Assembly: GCA_033439265.1 (NCBI GenBank)
Contig: JAVTVX010000015.1
Coordinates: 20,575,947 to 20,639,946 of the forward strand
Source of the DNA: Dillenia suffruticosa
Lineage: Eukaryota; Streptophyta; Magnoliopsida; Dilleniales; Dilleniaceae
Direction: 5' to 3'
DNA length: 64,000 nt
Below are positions 55,315 to 64,000 of this stretch, one piece after another. Every line of letters starts with the position of its first letter. Positions within the stretch are counted from its first letter, which is position 1. The notes beneath the pieces are model-generated. The model had not been told where the DNA came from. It worked only from the letters and a program-made list of their open reading frames with translations, and ran no database searches. Position numbers and translations under genes: made by a program.

Positions 55315-56737
55315 CGGCGGCCAACTCGAGATCGTGTGTTAACTAATGCTTCTTCAACTATCAAGAAGCATATGCAATAACCTGACCATCCTACATTAGT
55401 ACACAATCCAATCCCTATCGGCTAGCATCACTGTATACCACATATTCCCGGCTAATAGTGGGAAAGGCCAATATCGGTGTGGATGTCAATCGTTGTTTGA
55501 ATTCCTGAAAACTCGCCTCATAACGATCATCCCAATAGAATTTAACGTCCTTCCACGTCAACTTAGATAGTAGAGCAGCGATTCGAGAGAATCTCTCTAC
55601 AAACCGCAGATAATAACTTGTAAGACAAAGGAAACTCCGGATCTCAGTCACAATTTGCGGCTACTCCGATCTCAATATAGCTTTGACTTTCTACGGATCA
55701 ACGAAAATACCTTCCGGAGAGACTATGTGCCCCAAAAAACCAATCCGCCATAGCTAAAATTCACACTTGGTGAATTTGGCATATAACTATCTCTTGCAAA
55801 GGATCTGTAAAACAACCTGAAGGTACTGAGTAGGCTCCTCATCACTCCATGAGTATACTAGGATATCATCGATAAACACGATGATGAACCGATCCAGGTA
55901 ATTGTGGAAGACCCAATTCATCGGTTCATGAATGCGGCCAGTGCATTGATTAGCCCAAATGGCATGACCAAGAACTCAAAATGTCTATATCAGGTGCGGA
56001 ATGCAGTCTTGGACACATCATCGGCCCTAATCCATAACTAGTGATAACTCGATCAGAGATATATCTTTGAGAAAACCCTTGCACCTTGAAACTGCTCAAA
56101 CAGATCATCAATGTGAGGCAACGGATATCGGTTCTTGACAGTGACTTTGTTTAATTGTCGATAATTTACACAAAGTCAGAGGGTACCGTTCTTCTTTTTC
56201 ATAAATAACACCGGATCACTCCAAGATAAAGTGTTTAAACGGATAAATCCCTTATCCAGCAATTCCTACAACTGAACCTTGAGCTCTCTTAGCTCGGTTG
56301 GTGCCATCCTATATGGCGGCATAGAGATAAGAGCAGTCTCTGGAGTCAAATCAATCTCAAAATCAAATTCCCAAACTGGTGGTAATCCGGATAGCTCCTC
56401 AGAAAATTCGTCAAGAAACTCCTGTACTACCTGGACCTCATCAAGCCTCGGACCCTTTATGGTGGTATCTATCACATGGGATAGATATGTCGTGCATCCT
56501 TGGCGTATCATCCGTCTGGCCTCCATAATTGACACTACACAATGGGGTAATACTAGTCTCTCACACGCAAATGTCAGCGATGACCCTTCAAATCTTTGGA
56601 ACTCTACTTCCTTGGTAAAACAGTCCACAAAAGCCCTATGAGTACTCATCCAATCTATCCCTAGGAAGTCTGTCAAGTCGAGTAGAATAAAGTCTGCTTC
56701 TAACACTGTCTCCCCAATTATGACATCTCTCCCTCTA
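55315..56737 (-). pseudogene. K protease-RT-RNase H region (broken)
   Basis: From right to left: GRDVIIGETVLEADFILLDL and FLGIDWMSTHRAFVDCF (56.6-56.7 kb, protease/RT linker), LPPVWEFDFEIDLTPETALI, PPYRMAPTELRELK (RT start, 56.3 kb), FIIVFIDDILVYS (RT active site with F-I-D-D, about 55855-55895), LCLTSYYLRFVERFSRIAA and YVVYSDAS (RNase H start, 55.4-55.6 kb). Stops and frameshifts occur throughout. It joins the RNase H piece left of D4. Confidence 0.88.
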
Positions 56738-56917
56738 TGTCATGCCCCGAATCGGGATCGTGAGCAACCACCCGTTGTTGTCCTAAATGCCGACTATATT
56801 TTTACAAAAAATCGGGCACATTATATATTTCAACCACATGAATGCATAATTTCATAATTCAATCCAATTTTTGGACACTCAATCGGTTCAAAAAAAGTCA
56901 GTTCCAAGACCAGTCAA
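56738..56917 (-). repeat. Gypsy LTR scrap M
   Basis: Opens TGTCATGCCCCGAATCGGG, like the outer end of the K LTR (TGTCACGTCCCGACTC), but is otherwise different, so it looks like the U5 end of another chromovirus LTR. CTCTA (56733-56737) may be its TSD. It stops where copia H begins. Confidence 0.5.
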
Positions 56918-59900
56918 AACATGCAATACCCAGTGGTAGACTTTCTATCGGTGAAGATATCTGCTAGCTGATCTTCTCCTTTGATATGAGGAGTCACAAT
57001 GAGTTTTTCTTCTACCTTTTGACGAATAAAATGACAATCAACTTTTATGTGCTTGGTGCGTTCATGGAAGACCGGATTAGTGGCAATGTGAATTGCTGAT
57101 TGATTGTCACAATGGAGCTTGATTGGAGTGGAGACTGTGAATCCTAGTTCTTCTACTAAAGCCTTTAACCATACTATCTCGCTTGCACTAGCTGCCATGG
57201 CCCTATACTCAGCCTCTGCACTTGATCTAGACACAACCCGCTGTTTTTTGCTCTTCTAAGCTACAAAGTTGCCTCCTACAAACATGCAATACCCAGTGGT
57301 AGACTTTCTATCGGTGGAGTCACCCGCCCAATCAGCGTCACAATACCCTTCAATGTTTGAACTTCCATTGTTCTTCATCCAAATGCCTAGCCCCGGGGAT
57401 CCTTTGATATAATGAAGGATCCTTTCAGCTGCTCTCCAATAGCCTTTTGTTGGAGAGTGCATGAATTGACTTACATAACTAACGGCATATGCTATGTCTG
57501 GCCGTGTGATGGTGAGGTAGATAAGTCTCCCAACCAACCTTTGATATCTTTCAATGTCTTCTAGAGGATCATTATCATCGGCTAAAGGACCGGAAGAGGA
57601 AACTGGACTGCAAACTGGTCTTGCTCCAAGCTTTCCTGTTTCCTGTAAAAGGTCAAGAGCATATTTTCTTTGGAAGAGAATTAGCCCATTGGGACAATAG
57701 GCTAACTCAATTCCTAGAAAATACTTTAGTTTTCCTAGATCTTTAATTTCAAATCTGGACTTCAAAAAATTTATAACTAGGTTTATTTGATGCAAATCAC
57801 TACCTGTGATGATAATGTCATCTACATAAACTAGTGCTATTGTGATATAATCATTAGTTTTTCTAATAAAAAGAGATGAATCACTATTGCATTTATGAAA
57901 TCCATGATTAAGGAAAGTATGACTTAACTTTGCATACCAAGCTCTTGGAGATTGTTTGAGACCATAAATTGTCTTATGAAGTTTGCATGCATTTCCGCCT
58001 TGAGATTGAAGACCCATTGGTATTTGCATGTAGACTTCTTCTTCTAGATCTCCTTGGAGCATTTGCTGCATCCATTTGAAATAGGCTCCAACCGTGATTC
58101 ACCGCAAGGAATAAGAGGACTCTAATAGTATTCATTTTTGCAACTGGAGTATAGGTCTCCTTATAATCAATCCCATATGCTTGAGTATACCCTTTGGCTA
58201 CTAGTCTTGCTTTGAATCGCTCAATTGATCCATCACTTTTGTGTTTGATTTTGTATACCCATTTACATCCTACGGCTTTCTTCCCTTTTGGTAGTGAAGT
58301 GATTTCCCATGTCCCATTCTTTGATAGAGCTTTTAGTTCCTCCTCCATTGCTTTTCTCCATCTTGAATCCTTTGATGCCTCCTCAAATGACGTTGTTCCA
58401 CTTATTTATCTAGATTACTCAAGAAAGCTTGGTGGTCCAAGGAAACATGTGAGGTGGTATAATAATCATAAATAGGATGGGAGGTTACCTTAGAGTTATA
58501 GAATACCCTTCGATTGACCCATTCGGATGGACAAAGTCTAAGCCTGGTTGATCTTCTTAGTTGAGGTGGTGGTTCATCCGGTTCCTCCTCGATTTCAAGA
58601 GATTCCTCCTCGTTTGTATTCCCCTCATTTGTATCACTTTCTCCCCCTGAAACAATTGGTTGTTCAGCCTCTAAAGCTTCTGAATTATCATCTTAAGAGT
58701 TATGGCTTGTTTCAGAGGTGGAGTTTCCTTCGGTTTGTTCAGCTTCTTGAGGAGGCGATATGAGGAAGTCCCAAGTGCTAGGAGGAATTTCAGTCTTTGG
58801 AGCTTCCTTTATTTCTTCATTTCCTGTGAAATAGAACTCACTTTCTAAAAATATCACATCTTTTGATGTGTATGTTCGGTTAGTGGTAGGATCATAGCAC
58901 CTACAGCCTTTTTCAAAGGCTGCATATCCAAGAAATATACACTTTTTCCCTCTATGTTCTAGTTTATTCCTTAGGTGCGTAGGAATGTGAATGTAACATG
59001 TGCAACCAAATATCCTAAGGTGGGAAATATTTGGTTTCCTTCCTAGGAGAACCTCAAGGGGAGATTGTTCTTTTAAAACTTCGGTGGGCATAAGATTGAT
59101 CACATGTACCGCGGTTTTAACCGCATCACACCAAAATTTCTTAGGCATGTTTGCATAGAACATCATAGGTCTAGATATTTCAAGTATGTGTCTATTCTTC
59201 CTTTCCGCTACCCCATTTTGTTGGGGTGTGTAAACACATGACATTTGGTGTATAATGCTATTGTCCTTAAAGTAATTTTCAAAATTAAGACTTGTAAACT
59301 CACCACCATGATCTAACCTTAGGACTTTTATATTGGCATTATATAGTTTGGTTACATACTTCACATAGCTCTTGAGTGCTTCAAGAGCTTGGTCTTTGGT
59401 ATTTAGAAGATACACCCATGTGTGCCTTGTTTTGTGATCAATGAAAGTAATGAAGTATTTGTAACCTAAGTGGGACATGATGGGTGAAGTCCAAACATCG
59501 GAATGAACTAAATCAAAAGGATTTTCATATATTGTTTTTGAAATAGAATACATTGTTCGGGTTTCCTTTGCCAAAATACAAGCTTTACAATGTCTATTCT
59601 CAAATTTTAAAGTTGGGAATAGACGTTTTAAAGCTCGATCATTAGGATGTTCTAAGCGTCTATGCCAAAGAGATTGATCCTCCTTAACATGAGCTACATG
59701 TGCATTTTGTTCTTGATCCAAGTAATAAAGTCCTCCTCTTCTAGAACCCTTGCCAATCAATTGATTCGACTTGAGGTCCTGAAAAGAGACATTATTGGGG
59801 TCAAAAATATCTCTACACTTTTGATCCTTGGTGATCTTGCTAATGGACAGTAGGTTTGAGGTAAGTTTGGGGACATATAAAGCCTTGGTTGGTTTTCCAA

Positions 59901-61083
59901 AAATGTCAACTTCCCCAACTTGATTTACTCTCAAATCTTGTCCATTTGCAACTCGAATAGTCATATGGTTTGGAAGGTTTTCAAATCTCTTTATTTTTGC
60001 TCTATCCTTAACCATATGACATTCGGTTCCCGAATCAATGAGAAAATTTTCAGAATTTAAATATGAGAAAGGTTCTTGATTTTTACCGGATGAAGGAGCT
60101 ATTTGTTGAAGCTTCTGTGCAACCTCATTTAGTTGAGTTTGGAGTGCAGCAAAGTCAGCCAAAGATGGTGCCTGAACCTTTACGAATTGGGCAGCAGCTT
60201 GCTGTCCTGAACCAAATCTGTTTGGAGCTCCTTGCTGGTCCCTTTGCCTGAATACTTTGGGCTTTGGTTGGGGATGCAAGAGCCAGCATTTATCCTTTGA
60301 ATGGCCTCTTTTCTTACAATGAGAACATATCTCATTTCACCTTTGAGTTTGATTCACTTTGGCAGCAACTACTTCATTTGTAGAGGCAATGAATGCTTGA
60401 GCTTCCAATTTTTGCTTAGAGTTTTCTTCCAATCTAATGCTCACTTCAGCCCGTTGAATCATATTTTGGACTTCCCCAAATGATGGAAAGTCCTTCGTTC
60501 GAAGAATTTCTTGCCTTAGATGAGAATATGAATCATTTAGACCCATGAGAAGATCAAATACTTTATCTTCTTCTCTTCTTTTTCGAATGACCTTGAGGTC
60601 TATGGAATCTGGCCATAAAGTAATCAGTTCATTCCAAGCATCTGAATACTCCCCAAAGTATTGAGGAAGAGATTTACCTTCCTTTTTTATGGAAGCAATT
60701 TGTCTCTTAAGCTCAAAGATTCTCCCAAGGTTGGATTCCAAGCCATAGAGAGAGCACATTTCATCCCACAAAGTTTTTGCATTTGGGGCGCATGACACCA
60801 TTGCTTTGTGAGTTTCATCTAGAGAGTTAAGGAGAAGAATAAACACATGATCATCCCTTTTCTTCCATTCTCAAAAGGATGGATCTGTTTCTTCAAGTGG
60901 ATCATCAAGAACATGACTCTCTAGGTTGTGAAGGTTGAGTGCTCTTTTCATTACATTTGCCCATTGATAGTAATTCCCCCCTTTCAATTGGATAGAGGAT
61001 ATATTTTGTATTTGGGAAAAGTTTATGGAAAGAGGAGGGTCACCCAACCTTGAAGAGGAAGGGATCGTTTGCTCTGATACCAT
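56918..61083 (-). pseudogene. Gag-Pol of H (several breaks)
   Basis: MVSEQTIPSSSRLGDPP (ATG at 61083). A stop near 60871 and another near 60337 (zinc knuckle, CTHC replaced by a stop-containing R...CSHCKKRGHSKDKC region). Protease motif DSGTECHMV near 60030, integrase (VHSDVWTSP, RLDHGGEF with RSD/RTD to RLD, VAERKNR), a stop near 58695, frame changes near 58395 and 58060, RT with YVDD near 57820, a stop near 57255 and RNase H (AEAEYRAM, HCDNQSA). Pol ends at ADIFT, then runs into DRKSTTGYCMF, a duplicate of upstream RNase H codons. It is clearly dead. Confidence 0.87.
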
Positions 61084-61359
61084 GTTGAAAGATCAAAGAA
61101 AGAACTCAAGAGATCTTGAAATATAACTCTGAATTTTATTGAAATAAAAAGCAAATAACATTCATAGTTTTGAACTTTTGTTCATGCCTTTGCTTGAATA
61201 CATAGAAGCCTATTTATAGAAGAAGATGAGGGAGAGAATTAGAGAGCAAAAAGAGAGAACAAGAGAGGGGTTAAGACCCCTCTCTACTAGCCGTTGGAGG
61301 CTGTCTCCAATGGCTAGAATTACTAGCAGTTGGACAGCCTCCAACGGCTAGATTTGCCT
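61083..61359 (-). repeat. 5' LTR fragment of H
   Basis: About 277 bp, TGTTGAAAGATCAAAG... with TATA box complement CTATTTATAG near 61211 and AACGGCTAG-type inverted repeats near 61290-61350. The outer end is cut off by D3. Confidence 0.88.
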
Positions 61360-61360
61360 A

Positions 61361-63202
61361 GCATATTAGCAAAGAACATGATAGTTCTATTTTTGTGTCT
61401 ATTTTTGTGTTCGACAACTCCATTTTGTTGGGGAGTGTAGGGACAACTAGTTTGATGAATAATTCCATTCTCCTCAATGAAATTTTTGGAAATTGGTGCT
61501 CATATATTCCCCACCATTATCTGTCCTAAGAATTTTAATGTTGGCCTCATATTATTTTATAATATACTTGTAAAAGGACTTGAAGGCTTCATAAACTTGG
61601 TCTTTCGATCTTAGCATATACACCCATGTATACCTAGACTTATGATCTATAAATGAGATAAAATATTTAAATCCCCTTCTAGATATCATAGGTGAAGTCC
61701 ATACGTCCGAGTGAACAAGATCAAAAGGCTTTTTATATTGAGTTTCAGAAATAGGAAAATACATTCGGGTTTCCTTTCCAAAAATACATGGTTCACAATA
61801 TCTATCACTACAATTTTTTGATGGGAATAGGCATTTCAAAGCTTGCATAGAAGGATGACCTAATCTAGCATGCCAAAGGAGGTAACTTTCCTCTTGGATT
61901 GCGGAAAATACAAAACTATCTTGTTTCCAAAAATACAAGTTATCTTGCATAGATCCACTACCAATCACTTGATTCGTCTCCAAATTCTGAAAAACAACAG
62001 AATGAGGGTCAAAGATAGCTTTGCAATTTAAGTCCTTAGTGACTTGTCCAATAAATATAAGATTAGAGGTAAATTGAGGAACATATAAAGCCTTTGATTT
62101 TCTTCCAAAAATTTCAACATCCCCAATTTGCTTAATTTTGAAATTATGTCCATTTGCAACTTTAACCATTTTAGGTTCTAGGAGAGGTTCAAGATTCTGA
62201 AAATTTTCCTTATCTTTGACCATATGGTGATCACAATCCGAATCTATCAACCATTTTGAAGAAGAAACAGATGAGTTAGAGCAAGTACCTGAGGAGGATT
62301 TTCCTAATTTTTGAGATGTCAGATTTGCTTTGTTTGCAGCTGCTTGAGCATTTTGTTCCCTCATCTCTTGCTCTTTTTTCTTGATGAACTCAGGTTTAAG
62401 GTTAGGATGAAGAAACCAGCAACCATCCTTGGTATGCCCCAACTTTTTGCAATGAAAACACACCTTTTTTATTCCCTGATGAGCCTTATTTGTAGCTTGT
62501 TCATTCTGCTTTGTGGAGAACCCATGAACTTCAATTTTGGACTGATTGCTTTCCTCAAGCCTTTGAGAAACTGCAGCTCTTTGAATCATAAATCGAGTTT
62601 CTTGGTATGATGGAAATTCTTTCATTCGAAGAATTTCCTGTCGAAGTTGTGCAAATGACTCATTGAGTGATGAGAGCAAGGAAAACACCTTGTCTTCATC
62701 TTGTCTCTTTTGCAGCACTTTTATATCACTTGTGAGAGGTCTCAATGTGTTGAGCTCATTCCACAAGTCCTCGTGTTCTCCAAACAATTGTGTAATTGAT
62801 TTCTCCTCCATTTGGATGGTCGCAATCCTTCTTTGTATTTCAAATATTCTGCTCAAGTTTATTCCTGACCATATAACCCATACATTTGCTCCCATAAGGA
62901 TTTGGAACTCGAACAGCACATCACCATATTTTTGTGTGCTTGATCCATGGAGCTTGTTAGCAATAGGAACACTTGATCATCCAGCTCCTTCCATTCATCA
63001 AACCGTGGGTCTAGCTGATCCATAGGATCTTTTGTAATGAAAGACAGAAGTTTTGCTCCATTGAGAGATCTTCTGATATGACTAGCCCATTGGAAGTAAT
63101 TGGTTGAGTTTAGAATAATTTGGGAGAAAAGTTGGATTTGAAAGGAAGAGATTTGAGGAAGAGAATTTCCCAACCCCGGAGTCGATGTTTGCTCTGATAC
63201 CA
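61361..63202 (-). pseudogene. D3 Gag-protease-integrase (broken)
   Basis: Gag starts MVSEQTSTPG (ATG at 63203). The frame shifts near 62862 (a base lost, TTTATTCC, same as D2). It then runs open through a zinc knuckle CFHCKKLGHTKDGC (S to F), protease DSD in place of DSG, and integrase to IIK at 61552. A small scar near 61388-61405 repeats CTATTTTTGTG. Confidence 0.9.
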
Positions 63203-63662
63203 TGTTGAATTTTTGACTAAGAAGAGTAGAGAAATCTAATAAACTTCTGGCTTTTATTGATGTAGTAGAATGATACAAAGGAAGAGAGATTATCTTCCTC
63301 TCTATTTTTTTACAAAGAGAGCAATAGCTCTATTTATAGGCAAAGGGAGAAAAATAGCCAGTAGAGAGAGAACAAAGACAATATTCCCGTTGGGGCTCAA
63401 ACCCCAAGAAATTCCAACAGCTAGTTTTTGGACTGTTGGAATATATATTGCCCAAACTGCCCCTAGCTATTTGGGTTTACCTCTTAGACTTTCCTTCATA
63501 CTTTTGGGCTTCATTGGGCTTGTTTTTTAATGTATTTTGGGTCATAAATAGGTTGCAAAATTCTGAACATTAAAAAATAAAAAGCCCAATGTTTATGACA
63601 TTATCATATTTTCAAGTTGAATACCTTGAGACTTATCTTCATCTTCTCCCTTATTTTTAACA
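63203..63662 (-). repeat. 5' LTR of D3
   Basis: 460 bp, nearly the same as the D2 LTR, with the same long T run after TCTCTA. Confidence 0.93.
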
Positions 63663-64000
63663 CCGATTTGGTAGTTAATAAGTACACCCCAAGTGTATCT
63701 AGTTTTGTGATCAATGAAGGTTACAAAATATTTGAAGCCATTATGAGATTCCATGGGTGAAGTCCACACATCGGTATGAATGAGTTCAAAGGCATTTTCA
63801 TATATTGTATTTGAGATTGGATAGTACACTTTAGTTTGTTTTCCAAGAATACAAGCTTTGCAATGCCTATTTTCTACTTTTTGACTTGGAAATAGGCGTT
63901 TCAAAGCTAAATCTCCCGGGTGACCTAGACGGGCATGCCATATAGAAAACGCTTGACTTTGAACTCCAAAAGCTTGATTTTCTTGGTCCAAAAAATATAA
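63663..64000 (-). pseudogene. F2 integrase fragment (runs off the window)
   Basis: Matches F1 from CCGATTTGG onward: HCKACILGKQTKVYYP, IHTDVWTSPMESHNG, IDHKTRYTW. One extra C near 63689 (ACACCCC versus ACACCC) shifts the frame close to the D3 join. The element presumably continues to the right of the window. Confidence 0.88.

Larger units (their letters stand above)
37971..56737 (-). mobile_element. Ty3/gypsy chromovirus K (Tekay/Del-like), fragmented
   Basis: Minus-strand gypsy element inserted in TNP2 (possible TSD copy TAGAT, 37966-37970). Visible parts are 3' LTR (37971-48295, in three pieces), chromodomain and integrase (48.3-49.5 kb), RNase H (partly duplicated, 49.5-50.5 kb), RT and protease (55.3-56.7 kb). 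It is split by D1 and N in the LTR and by D4/G in pol. Gag and the 5' LTR are lost at 56737. LTR ends TGTAACACC...GTGACA (minus) plus a C-terminal chromodomain point to the Tekay/Del chromovirus lineage. Confidence 0.85.
56918..61359 (-). mobile_element. Copia H, truncated at both ends
   Basis: Minus-strand element related to B and G. It retains part of the 5' LTR (61083-61359), the primer-binding site and a broken Gag-Pol. The 3' LTR and pol end are missing; the left edge carries a misplaced 36-bp copy of its own RNase H. The right edge is joined to D3. No TSD is visible. Confidence 0.88.
61361..63662 (-). mobile_element. Copia D3, 5' half (duplicate of D2)
   Basis: Integrase to 5' LTR of a D element, very like D2 (30157-32448) and sharing its private mutations and its insertion point in an F element. 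The left edge is fused to the H LTR. Confidence 0.93.

Overview
This window is plant nuclear DNA, very probably pericentromeric or other heterochromatin of an angiosperm. It is AT-rich and consists almost wholly of LTR retrotransposons nested inside one another, with CACTA (En/Spm-like) transposon remnants as the oldest layer. I see no host gene, tRNA, rRNA or CRISPR array. The evidence is tRNA-iMet primer-binding sites beside almost every LTR, TG...CA LTR ends, perfect 5-bp target-site duplications (TSDs), Ty1/copia polyproteins (Gag-PR-INT-RT-RH), a chromodomain Ty3/gypsy element and TNP2/TNPA-type CACTA proteins. Element names (A1, B1...) are labels used only here.

Layout. 0.6-6.1 kb: a decayed CACTA TNPA-like exon split by A1, an intact copia element whose two LTRs look identical. 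6.3-7.5 kb: a copia 5' LTR with part of its leader. 7.87-8.41 kb: a possible CACTA terminus with subterminal repeats. 8.4-23.1 kb: copia C, split by B1 (TSD GGTAC), itself split by same-family B2 (TSD GCATG; intact ORF). 23.1-34.5 kb: A2 (3' end of an A-type element) abuts D2; D2 is split by E (TSD ATATC) and sits inside F1. 34.5-38.0 kb: CACTA TNPA-like and TNP2 remnants. 38.0-56.7 kb: chromovirus K, whose 3.3-kb LTR holds D1 (intact copia, TSD ACTCT) and N (non-autonomous LTR element, TSD ACACC), and whose pol holds D4 (TSD GACTA), itself gutted and filled by G. 56.7-61.4 kb: a gypsy LTR scrap and copia H. 61.4-64.0 kb: D3 inside F2, repeating the D2/F1 junction seen at 32.4 kb.

How the parts work. 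A1, B2 and D1 keep one uninterrupted Gag-Pol ORF of about 1,400 codons. It starts at an ATG formed by the last base of the 5' LTR plus the primer-binding site, and ends inside the 3' LTR, so the internal region has no untranslated space. B2 has lost the RNase H catalytic glutamate, leaving A1 and D1 as the best candidates for recently mobile, self-sufficient copies. N would depend on proteins from another element. The rest are broken by stops, frameshifts, deletions and nesting. The points most worth a second look are the LTR-to-LTR ORF, the hairpin arrays in U3, the altered Gag of G, the asymmetric LTRs of E, and the duplicated D2/F1 junction.
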